Shown: piece by piece, positions 34,777-44,532 of the stretch
Numbering within the stretch: position 1 is the stretch's first letter
Layout: each line of letters opens with the position of its first letter
Assembly (NCBI GenBank): GCA_940337035.1
Contig: CALNHX010003631.1
Span: 62,001 to 126,000 of the forward strand
Direction: 5' to 3'
Length of the DNA: 64,000 nt
Source: Agriotes lineatus
Taxonomy: Eukaryota > Arthropoda > Insecta > Coleoptera > Elateridae
Notes under the pieces: model-generated
Database searches by the model: none
What the model was told of the DNA's origin: nothing
The model's input: only the letters and a program-made list of their open reading frames with translations
Translations under genes and position numbers: made by a program

Positions 34777-36382
34777 TATTCGCAATCATCAATTTTATTG
34801 TATTTTATTACGTACCGAAGATCTCATTGTTTTAGAATCCTTTTTATTGACAAAGAAATTTTCAATAAGTAGACCATATATTTAATACTTACTATATTGC
34901 TAGCGGCTATGAGTGGGAAACTCACCGATGAAGTGAGACACACAACCAACTCCTTCATGTATACGGTGAGCTGTGCGCAAGCGCGGCGGCGCCGTCCGCC
35001 CAATGGGGAAGTGGTCAAGTTTAAAATTCGCTTCTAAAGGCGGAGTTCGAATTCTCACGCATGCGCACGAGACGCGTTATACTCTAAGTGAGACTATGTC
35101 GGCGCCGTAATGTTTTCTGAAGTTTCCAGGCCCTACCAGCAATATATGTGTATTATATATATGAAGTAGACATTGAAAACAATTTCATTGAATTTTAATT
35201 TTTTTGAGGTTATGTTTGGCAACTTGGGAAAAATATATTGCTATTATTCGGCTAGAAATTTGAAAGTGTGGTTCACTATTCGTCTGACAATGGTAGGTGT
35301 CCTTTAAAATCTCAAAATAATGAAAAGAAACCTCTTGTAAACGTTGGACTTTGATATTTTCGAGAAGTGACAGAAATTTCACTTTCCGACCAAGAGATGG
35401 AAGTTTTGACCTGTCACTTTCCACCCAAGAGGAACACTTTTCAGATAGGATGACGTATTTTCCAACCTCATGCAGGTTAAAAATAGGTATATTACCATAA
35501 TGTTTGCGAAAAAACTCCACTACTGCAGTTGTAACGTCTTGTAATTATAAAAGATAGCCACGGGGCTAAATCTGAAGTACAAGGTACGCGAGGAAGAAGA
35601 ATTATTTCGTAAATATTTAATCACTGTACGAACTCAAATTTGTAAATTTTTGTTTACAAGTTTACAAATGTTAGATAAATGTTTCATTTATCACTTGTTT
35701 CCAGGAAGAGTAGATTGGTACTTTATTGGAATTTCAAAACTGCGCAACAACTATACGACTAGCATTTGTAAACATTAATTTTAGAAGATACAATATATTA
35801 ATAAATACGTAGTCAGGCAATGCGAGTGAAGCTAAGTAAGTATCATTCAACAGGGTGGACAGTCAAATTATTAACGTGTCTTAATACAAGTACCTGTTGC
35901 AGAATCAGCTATAATCGGCAATTTCCAAGCTACGGGTGAAAGCTGCAAGTGCCCTTTCCATTTCTTATCTTGTAATTCACTGACCTGAAACAAAGCAACA
36001 ATTCAAAAATATGTTATTTAGTACTTAAATTAAACCATTGCATACTGTTACATCAATAATATCGACTAGTTGCAAGATTTCACAGAGCGAAATGACACTA
36101 CTGCTATGTAAAATTGTGGTACTAAGAACATTTTTGAAAAAATAACCGTCAATATACATAATTACATAACCTCAAAGGAAAACCTAGCAAGTATATTTGC
36201 TTTCCTGAATGAACTATTTTATTGAGGCACCAAACACCAACAAATATTCCACAATTCTGTTGCAGCTACATCAAATACAAATATATAACTCCAGCAAAAA
36301 GGTCCAAAAGCCCAAAAAATAGTGTAATGAACGATTTTCGGGATTGGACCGTGTTTCAGAAGTTTCGCCTCTGGCGTAGTTC
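34777..36382. other. no recognised gene
   Basis: A 111-codon minus ORF (35185-35520) and a 64-codon minus ORF (34824-35018) have no recognisable motifs. Nothing else seen. Confidence 0.35.
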
Positions 36383-36537
36383 ACATATTGGCTCACCGTC
36401 CTCTTTTGCCCACCTGCTGACAAAGCCCCTTATGAAAGTGGACGAAACGTTGAAATAATGACACGATCAAATCCCTGAAGTCGTTGGTTGCATAATGACT
36501 ATGGCCGTGGCAGCCTCCGAAATCGCCAAGAAATAGT
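36383..36537 (+). repeat. unclassified dispersed repeat, copy 2
   Basis: Matches 7832-7985 in the same orientation: CTCTTTTGCCCACCTGCTGA, AAGCCCCTTATGAAAGTGG, then TCCCTGAAGTCGTTGGTT and GCCGTGGCAGCCTCCGAAAT. Upstream bases may also belong to it, but copy 1 does not extend there. Confidence 0.6.
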
Positions 36538-37479
36538 TTCTGCACTATTTTTAAAAACTAGCGTATTTGTATATAGTCTATAGATGACCAGATGAAGCAT
36601 AAACATATTTTTATTTACGCTAACGTTGTCTTTCGATTGTAGCATTTTTATTAAGCTAAAAAGAAATATAGTTATTCCATTAATCAAATCTCCCGTACAC
36701 CAAAATTTATCTACAACTGTTAATAGTCCCTCTATGTATTTAATTGCTTGCGAATCTTTATAACTTTCACATAACCATTAAAAATTAAAAAGTAGAATTC
36801 CTTTCAGTCACAAGATTAAACGTCTCTAAGGGCAATATTCAAGCTGAAGCGCAACTGTAACGAAAATGATAAAAACGCAGAGTTGCGCGAGCTTCCAGTT
36901 ACACTCCCGCGTGTGTTTTTGCTTATAAATAATTCGCTATATATTCTCAATATTTAACGTAGTGCCTCTAGGAGTCGCTGAAATGTGCAAGGCCCCCAGC
37001 CGAAGTGCGGACCTTGCTTTCGTTCCCCATTATTTACGAGTTTATTTCTAATTTAATCTAAATTAATTTATTCATAACAAGTTTGGCAAAGTTTGCGGAA
37101 GCGAGAACAAATTTGGTAATAGATTAGAAGCTAGCTCGCCCACGTAACGTGTAGGGCGAATACTGAAAATTGAACCGGCATTATCAGCGGAATTTCGGAT
37201 TGTCGCACAGGATTAGCCACAACTTCGTACATATTTTAGAAATTTTAGGCCCAAAAGATATTTAATTAATAATATCATCTAAACGTGTAAAAGGTATACA
37301 TATAATATGCATATAATTGTTCGATCCATCCAGAGACAACCTTAAAACTGAATTCAATAGAAATTAAAATTTTAGCTATATAGTTCAGTTTAACCTTAAC
37401 ACATCAATCTATATTCCCAACGCGCTATTGAATATTAAGAAGTCAAATTGGTTAACATCTGCCAACTACGCAACACACT
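36538..37479. other. no recognisable feature
   Basis: Nothing recognised. Confidence 0.45.
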
Positions 37480-37549
37480 GGGAAAAAGCTATGAAACTGT
37501 GATAGCTTTTCCCCACACATCTTATTTTGTTTTGGACAAAATAAGATGT
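37480..37549. repeat. two adjacent near-perfect hairpins
   Basis: Hairpin 1: GGGAAAAAGCTAT (37480-37492) pairs with ATAGCTTTTCCC (37502-37513). Hairpin 2: ACATCTTATTTTGT (37517-37530) pairs without mismatch with ACAAAATAAGATGT (37536-37549) around a 5-nt loop. Only 3-4 bp separate them. Confidence 0.8.
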
Positions 37550-39536
37550 TTTCATTAGTGACACATGAGAGAATAACCTAATAAAACACTATTTTTAGAA
37601 CACATCTAAAATATAATTTACAATGGCAGTTGTACTACAAAAAAAATAAAACGTATTTTTGATTCTAGCATTTAACTGTCTTTCGATTTCAGGCTGAAAC
37701 ACCTGCACATGTCCTCCAACCTACACCTTCTTCATAAAATTTTATTTAAACGCCCGAAAGCGTTCAAAGCTTGAAACCCACACACGCCCTGCACCATGTG
37801 CATGTGAAGTCGCTAACAAATTATCAGCTATCGTTGAATCAGTTAAATCTGCTCTAACACGCACTTCTCAAACTGTAAATCACTTTTTACTTGCATTTGC
37901 CCTATCGCTTTCTCAGCGTTGGTTCAGACGCCGAACCAGTCACTCAAGGTTATTACGTTAGAAAGTTTGGAAAAGAATTAAATTGCTTCCTTGCTCGCCT
38001 ATCATAAAACTTGGCATTTTCGATTCTATTCCGAGCCTCTGGAAGAAAAAGCGGGTAGTTCTAGGCTGCTGGAGTGCGTGTTATAAAACGCCGCCATATT
38101 TTGCTCTACGGCCGGGAGTTTATGCAAACTTGCACTTCCAGCTACAATGAGATGCTGGATGAAGTGAAGCAAGGGCTGCTCCTACTCAACTGTTGGGGAG
38201 CATGTGTTTTGTGGAATAATTCGCCCCTCGATGAAATTTAACCGCACGAAATTGGAGAGAGCATGTAAAATACTATTCTAGCAAAACAATACAACAGGAG
38301 GTTAAAGTCGTTAAGCGTTGAGTAAACACGAGGTTAATTAAGCTATCAATTATTACCAGACGATAAAACGACGCTCGTTCAAAATACAGCTAAGTACTAG
38401 TACATAAATTCCGTATTTCTTCATTTACGTGGCGCACAAGGCATCAAAAAAGGTCTTTTTTGCATTAACAAATTATATAATATAAAATAAGGGAAGGTTT
38501 CTTAGTTAATAAACATAATTTTCCTTGAGCGAACTAAACCATCTCTTTAAGAAGAACATTTCTATGCCGTGGCGGCTCACTATAAGAAGCCAACGAGCGA
38601 AAACCAGTCATTCAAGAATTTTCTTATTCCGAAAAAAAAGTTTGTACGATTAATTTTTATATCATGATTAGGTAACTATACGATAAACGCTACTTGCTTT
38701 CCGGGCGGGTACAGCGGCAAAAGGTAGTACTAAATATAATAATATTTTAGCTTTCAATGGGAGCCACGTCCGCGTAAGCTCAAGGCTCAAGCAGGTTCAA
38801 TCTGACCTGACTGCTACGATAACGGGCGCGTGTCGGTATTCTGATTACTAATGTTTACACATTTCGCACGAAGAGTGTCTGATGAAAAAACGCCGCGGCC
38901 GCCGAGCATATTCGGAAACTACCAATATACCATCTTAAGACTACGATCAATAATTTACTGCTAAATTATCGCAGATCTTGAAATAATATACTTACGTCAA
39001 TCACTCATGCATTTACGTAGCTCAAACAGTGGAGAGGCAATAATAATTGTTTGCCCGAATGATACCTTTAAATGTAAAATGAAAAAGAGACAATCGATTC
39101 AATTCATCATATTTTATTAGCCTGTACAGTTTGGTAAATGTTTTCACTATATGCTAACTTTTCCCAGTCCATATGCGAAATATTTAGATCTCGGGATATC
39201 GGAATCTGTTTTTGTCTGTAAGCACTTTACGTTCGGTGGTTGGATCTGCCTTCAAAATTATTCACGAGCCGTCACTGTTCTATAGGCAAATCGATTTTTA
39301 AATAAATCAACTTCATCTGAATCTAAAAAAATCTGGTGTGATACACGCACACAACTTCCTTTTACAGTGATCTTGTAATTATCCAAAAATTTGATTTTAA
39401 ATTTTTAAGCATTTGTCAAAAATTTTCAAAGAATTACAAATTCTACAAAAACGGTACGAAATAGAGCGTTGGTTGAAGAGACAATTTTTTTCTGGAATTT
39501 TAAACTGAATTCAAAAATGTAATAATATACCGGGTG
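37550..39536. other. no recognised gene
   Basis: Nothing recognised on either strand; a few GC-rich patches (38.0-38.2 and 38.7-38.9 kb). Confidence 0.4.
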
Positions 39537-39968
39537 TTCTATTTAAAATAGGAGTTAATAAAAAAATTGAAAAAAAAAAACAAAAGAATCCCACTTTAGA
39601 AGTATTCAACGGAATTCACATTAATACACATTAAAAATGTAATAAAAATATAAAGTTTGAAAAAAATCGTTGGAGCCGTTTTTGAAAAAAACGAAAAAAC
39701 TGAAAAATCACAAGAGTAAACACCTACTTCCGGTTATGCGATTTTCTTCAAAAGCTTGCTGTTTCATCTACATAGTACACAAAAGTTATATACGAAGTTT
39801 CAACGCCATACCTCTTTTCTTCTTTGAGATATTCTGTTCACAGACACACAGACAGACCAATGAAAAAAATATGTTTTTTGGAATCAGGGAACTCTAAAAC
39901 GTGAAGATCTGTTGAAAACTCAATTTCGAATTTTTGGGGTGAATCCAATACTTCCTTTACCGTAGAAG
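39537..39968 (-). repeat. dispersed repeat family H, divergent copy D
   Basis: On the minus strand the start ACTTCTACGGTAAAGGAAGT (decayed hairpin), GATCTTCACGTTTTAGAG and a GTCTGTCTGTGTGTC stretch match copies A and B, but the second half differs. It contains CATAACCGGAAGTAGGTG and ends near ACACCCGGTATA. It looks like a subfamily that shares the 5' half only. Confidence 0.55.
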
Positions 39969-40879
39969 TGAAAATAGGGCAACAAAACAATGATAGTTGA
40001 TAGTTTCCAACGAAGTTTCCATTTAAACAACATAAGATGAGTTTTGTAACTTTAGCGAGATATTTATTTAAATCTTCTGCTATTTTTTCAAAAAACTTGT
40101 TATGTAAGGTACCAATTTTTTTCAATCATCATTCAAGTAGTAAGAAGGTCCATGCAAAAACAGAAAAAAACTGTTGTCATTTGAAAAAACGTATTATGAC
40201 GTCACCGTTCAGAAATAGGTAACGTCATAAGCGACATTTTTACGTCATAAGTTGGCTATTTAAAAAATAAAATTGACCTGGTCGAACGTTTCTTTTTAAA
40301 CATTCAATAACAATTATGAATTATGTTCAAAATGTTATGATCACACTGTATATATCAAGGTCTCTGATGTGGAATCTGTTATGTATGATGTTTTTATCCG
40401 TAATGAGAATTCAAGTAGATAACAGACTAAATTATTTAAAAAACTGCACTTAACTTAAAGCATCTTTTCCTTTGAAACTAGTACAAATATAATTTGATTG
40501 CCCAAAAAATTTATTTAGTGATTATGGAAGATAAATTACTGTCTAAAATGTCGATTCAAATAGAAAGAATAACAATTCAGTTCATCTTTAATCTGAAATG
40601 TGGAATGATTGATGTTTGGATCCATAATAATAATATACAACATTATTTAAAAATCATCACTTAGCTTAAAGAATATTTTCCTTTCAAACTAGTGCTAACA
40701 CGGATGGCGGCAATATTATACAGTGTAGAAATTAAGTAAAGCATAAATTCAAGAACTACGTTATAGATTGCATGCATTAAGGGAGAAATGAATATGTTTT
40801 CCCTGAAGGGAAAAATATGATTATCATCAGTGATGCATATATTTTTTACCTGAAAAAGTCAAGAAAGTCAAATTTTGAG
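39969..40879. other. no recognised gene
   Basis: A 61-codon ORF (40037) and AT-rich DNA; nothing recognised. Confidence 0.45.
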
Positions 40880-40970
40880 TCTAGAAAGTTAACCGTTATA
40901 CGACTAGTACATTAATATTTTTACCTAACTGCTATTACTGCACTAGTCGTGTAATGGTTAACTTTCTAGA
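40880..40970. repeat. 91-bp hairpin with ~31-bp arms
   Basis: TCTAGAAAGTTAACCGTTAT with ACGACTAGTACA (left) pairs with TGCACTAGTCGTGTAATGG and TTAACTTTCTAGA (right); few mismatches; loop about 28 nt. Likely a tiny foldback MITE; the size is also within the pre-miRNA range. Confidence 0.8.
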
Positions 40971-41699
40971 AACCGAATGTTCTTTAACCGACCTGATCGC
41001 TGGTTTTTTAAACGATTGTCAAAATGACGTTCTCAAAATATCAAGGTTATGAATCGGTTTTATGCTTTTATGCTTTAGTTAGTGACTTTATTTGCGATTT
41101 TGAGGTAAAATTTTACACATATCTTGGGCTTAAAAGTACTTGGCCTTACAGCCTCGTACCATATGCTCCTTGGTCCAGTAAAATATATGTATTATATGTA
41201 AATAACTATTGTTCTACTGCATCGAAAAGCTATCAATTTCGGCAGCATTTAGCGGCCGCAAACTCCCACTTTTTGTACTAGTAACTTTTACTTTTCGGCA
41301 GTAATAATTATAACAACAAAAACTAACAACCATTTCCATTGGTCGAAATCAAAATACACACTTCTCCCGACTTGCTCGACTAAACTGTCATTTTATAATT
41401 AGAAAAAACACTTCAAAAGCAGTAGAATAAAAAGTTATGTATGTAATCACGAAAGCGGACTTTTAGACTCGCCTTATTTATATGCATCGTTATCTGCGCT
41501 CGCTTAGCCATAAACTGTGGCTCGTCCAAAAACGTTTTTAATTTCGTACTTGTAACATAAATAGCTATTAGTTACTAGGATATTTGTAAAATTGATATTT
41601 AAAAAAATATATGTAAGTAACATCAAGGATTGCCTGAATGTATGGTTGCTGCGACGTTGTTTGTAGTTGCATGGTTACGATGAGATTGAGGGAGGAATA
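40971..41699. other. no recognised gene
   Basis: An 85-codon plus ORF (41024-41281) has no motif; otherwise nothing recognised. Confidence 0.4.
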
Positions 41700-41824
41700 C
41701 AGTCGGACCTCGCCGTTCGCGGGGGTTACGTTCCAGAAGAATGCCGCGAAGCGCAAAACCGCGATGCGCAAGTAAACACATAATGATAAAAACGGGGTTA
41801 GGTTCCATAAACTAGATTTATTTA

Positions 41825-42143
41825 TACCGGGTGGCCATAAATATCTGATATCACATTACCTTTGGAATCAACACCGCTTTATTAAAGTGATGATTCCAAC
41901 TAAACTAAATGTCATTAATGTCATCACAACTAAAATTCCTATCAGTCAAAAATTATTACAGATAGCAATAACTAATGGAGTTGGAACAGGAGATTTTTAT
42001 AAACGAGTCGTATTTAAGAAATGGTGTCAATAACCTTGCATTTTATTACATTACATACCAATACTTATTATAATGTTAACCAACATTTATAAGTAGCTAA
42101 TTCCATGGCTACCGGGATCTCAGATATTTATGGCCACCCGGTA
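41825..42143. mobile_element. TA-flanked MITE nested in the pogo-like element
   Basis: Ends CCGGGTGGCCATAAATATCT (41827) and AGATATTTATGGCCACCCGG (up to 42141) form an inverted repeat of over 20 bp flanked by TA on both sides. The interior is AT-rich and non-coding. Because it interrupts the left part of the pogo-like element, it is younger. Confidence 0.9.
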
Positions 42144-42407
42144 CTACGCAACTTCAAAAAATTCAAAAATACATAAACGTGAATATACAAACTAAAATTC
42201 CATACGTAACATAAGTCTGTCACTTGAATCTAGAGCTTGAATGTCCATTTGTTTATTCAGGTTATAATTTTACAATTTATTTCAGGTCCGATTTGGTAAT
42301 AAGAGATTCAAAGGAATAGGCTCAATAAGTGTGTTTAAAAGTTCGTGATAAATTATGTTATTTAGGTGTTCATGACATAAACCGCATGCGTTTGCTTTAT
42401 TTACTTA

Positions 42408-42595
42408 CGGCGGGTCTTATGAAGGTCACTAACCTGATGTTAACTTTAAATTGCTGTTAAAATAAACAAAAGCTCATCAAAACGTTGGCGCTTATGACAT
42501 GTTATTCATTAGTAAACAAATTTTTATGCGCTTTTGTTTATTTTAACAGCGAATTAAAGTTAACGTCAGATTAGTGGCCTTCATAAGACCGGCCG
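42408..42595. mobile_element. foldback element nested in the pogo-like element
   Basis: GGCGGGTCTTATGAAGGTCA...TTGCTGTTAAAATAAACAAA on the left pairs with TTTGTTTATTTTAACAGCGA...TGGCCTTCATAAGACCGGCC on the right, arms about 75 bp around a ~40-bp AT-rich centre. It is either a second insertion or an internal palindrome of the host element. Confidence 0.8.
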
Positions 42596-42928
42596 TTAGT
42601 GTGAACGTTGAAACAGTTAACTTTGACAATTCCATCCGCGAACGGCAAAGCAAATATCCGCGAACGGCAAAGAAAAGGGAGCACAAAGGTGTCCCGCGTA
42701 AAATCAAATTAGCGAACCGCAAACCCGCGAACGGCGAGGTTTGACTGTATTTTGAAAAAAAATCCTAGGGAGTTATGAGTAGCTTTTCATGTTTTGTATC
42801 TATGATGAAAGTTAACAATAGTATGGTGCCAGTAAATAAATGTTTATTTTCAGGAAAAAATTTCAAAGGGTTGTAGTTATTCAAATTATAGCGCGTTTGT
42901 TATATTTAGTATATTACGTTACAAGATC

Positions 42929-43027
42929 GGTAAGTGCCTTCGAACAGGCCGAAAATAAGTTAGAAGAACGTGGCCCGAAGGGCTGAGTTTTGCTATTTTT
43001 GAGGACTGTTCAGTAAGGCACTTAACC
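42929..43027. repeat. 99-bp hairpin with GGCCC-GAA-GGGCT tip
   Basis: GGTAAGTGCCTT with GAACAGGCC (left) pairs with GGACTGTTC and AAGGCACTTAACC (right). The tip at 42972-42984 is GGCCCGAAGGGCT, the same as the tip of the hairpin at 56.0 kb apart from its last base. Confidence 0.75.
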
Positions 43028-43649
43028 ATCGAATCTGGTTTAACATTTTTTGCGCAATCAACTAATAAAAATAAAAATACCGTTGAATATGATAAATATT
43101 GTTTGCCTAAATAAAGTGGGTAATCATTTCAATAGCAACTAAATACAAAACAATGTTCTATAGCAGTTCTATAGGACCATTATTATGATAAAGGGCTTGT
43201 TATTTTGTTGTTGTTATACCAACGAACAAGGATACAGGAAGTTGACCTTACCGTCACACATAACAAACCCGAAAACAAGTAAAAGATAGATTGGAAGTGC
43301 AAAAAAGTTATTTCAAGATTTGTGTATCATTTGTTATAAATGGTATAACGTCATCAATATTTTTTAAATGTGAACCTATATATTTTTTATTTATTTTAAT
43401 AACAAATTTTAATCTCTTTTCAACGATATACAATTTTTTGAATAGGTTATATTAGAAACAATATGAAAAAATTACCTCAAAGTTCAAATAGGATAGTTAC
43501 CTGGACAAAAACCGATGATTGTACATTCATTTGGTATGTTGAAATTATTGTCAACGTCAAAAGTAATCTCTATTAAATTTTTTTGTTTCAATCCCAGATA
43601 GCCAGAATCACTCATTTCTTTTCTTTTTTGTTTCTTCACTAATTTCTTC
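43028..43649. other. no recognisable feature
   Basis: AT-rich spacer; the 84-codon minus ORF at 43484-43738 runs into the tRNA-like sequence and is not supported. Confidence 0.45.
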
Positions 43650-43723
43650 GGGTGACCAGATGGCCCCGCGAGCAAATACTCGCCTCTCAGGTGGCCGGCC
43701 CGGGTTCGAATCCCGGCGACCCT
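43650..43723 (+). pseudogene. tRNA-derived sequence (tRNA pseudogene or SINE head)
   Basis: The length (about 73 nt), a 5/7 acceptor match (GGGTGAC with GCGACCC) and a perfect T-arm CCGGG-TTCGAAT-CCCGG with consensus B-box GGTTCGAATCC are tRNA-like. A possible anticodon loop CTCTCAG would carry CTC (Glu), with an imperfect stem. The D-arm does not pair and the A-box is weak, and no T-run follows closely, so it is unlikely to be a working gene. Confidence 0.5.
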
Positions 43724-44048
43724 AGAGTTTAAATCCAAGTAACTAGAATTATTCTGTTAATTTCCTCCATCTTTACTATATGAACTTCTATTTTTATTTC
43801 TAATGTAACTTATTTAAAATTGCATGCAGTTGAAAACTGATAAAAACTACCGAAATAAATTAAAAAAATATAGGTTGTCCTTTAAAACATATTGATGACG
43901 TCATAATATTTAAAACAAATTATGTAAAAATTTGCAAAATCACTTTAAAATACGTGCTGCAATTTAAATTTCTACACCTCTTCGAGATTATTTTTCAGAA
44001 ACGAAGATTAACAGAGTTGCCGAATGTATGCCCTACTTAACTTCCACA
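43724..44048. other. no recognisable feature
   Basis: AT-rich spacer. Confidence 0.5.
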
Positions 44049-44532
44049 CTGTATATAACAGCAATGACATAGCATGAACAAGAAAACAGAATGCTTGAGT
44101 AAAAAAGATGTAGTCATACAGAGAAGCTATTTTAGTAAACGTAATTAGTTGACATGCCATAATTAAAATGAGCGTCAAGCCTACGAAACTATTTGGTATT
44201 GTTTACCTCTTTTTTACCCATGAATTGCCTTCTAGTTTCTTGTTCATTCTATCTCATTGCTGTTGCATATAGGTTACCTAAAATTGTACGAAGCATAGCA
44301 ATTCCATGAGTTGGAAAAGGTTCAAATACTATTTGCCATAAGAGTAACCGAAATGGAAAATGCAAGAATGATTTTGGTAGCTAGGCAACAAGTAGGTACA
44401 ATAGCTACCTCTGGCTTATCTACCAAACTAATTATTGCATTTTCCATTTCGGTTACTCTTATGGCCAATAGTATTTGTACCTTTTCCGACTCATGGAATT
44501 GCCATGTTCCGTACAATTTAGGTACCTAACCT
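44049..44532 (+). mobile_element. double-foldback element, copy 1
   Basis: Two palindromes sit side by side. F2 (44049-44273) has arms CTGTATATAACAGCAATGAC with ATAGCATGAAC and their complement ending near TGCATATAG, around a centre holding GCCATAATTAAAATGAGCGT. F1 (44271-44532) has long arms from AGGTTACCTAAAATTGTACG to CGTACAATTTAGGTACCTAA, around GTAGGTACAATAGC. F1 reads as similar ORFs on both strands because it is palindromic. The same pair is present inverted at 61866-62336, so the two palindromes move as one unit. Confidence 0.88.

Larger units (their letters stand above)
41700..42747. mobile_element. pogo/Tigger-like non-autonomous element hosting two insertions
   Basis: The left end CAGTCGGACCTCGCCGTTCG with CGGG and the right end CCGCGAACGGCGAGGTTTGACTG are inverted copies of about 24 bp. 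TA flanks both (41698-41699 and 42748-42749), the duplication made by pogo/Tc1-type transposases. The CAGTC...CCTCG form recalls Tigger-like termini. Subterminal CCGCGAAC motifs recur at both ends (GCCGCGAAGCGCAAAACCGC on the left; several GCGAACGGCAAAG on the right). No transposase ORF. Two further elements lie inside: 41825-42143 and 42408-42595. Confidence 0.85.

Noticed and set aside
35185..35520. 111-codon minus-strand ORF as a gene
   Set aside because: No recognised motif, AT-rich codon use as in neighbouring non-coding DNA, no exon signals.
37480..37549. Hairpins as bacterial-type terminators
   Set aside because: The context is eukaryotic and no gene ends there.
43650..43723. Functional tRNA-Glu(CTC)
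   Set aside because: T-arm and length fit, but the D-arm does not pair, the acceptor has mismatches and the A-box is poor.
44311..44529. Overlapping similar ORFs on both strands
   Set aside because: The F1 palindrome reads almost the same on both strands; no independent coding signal.
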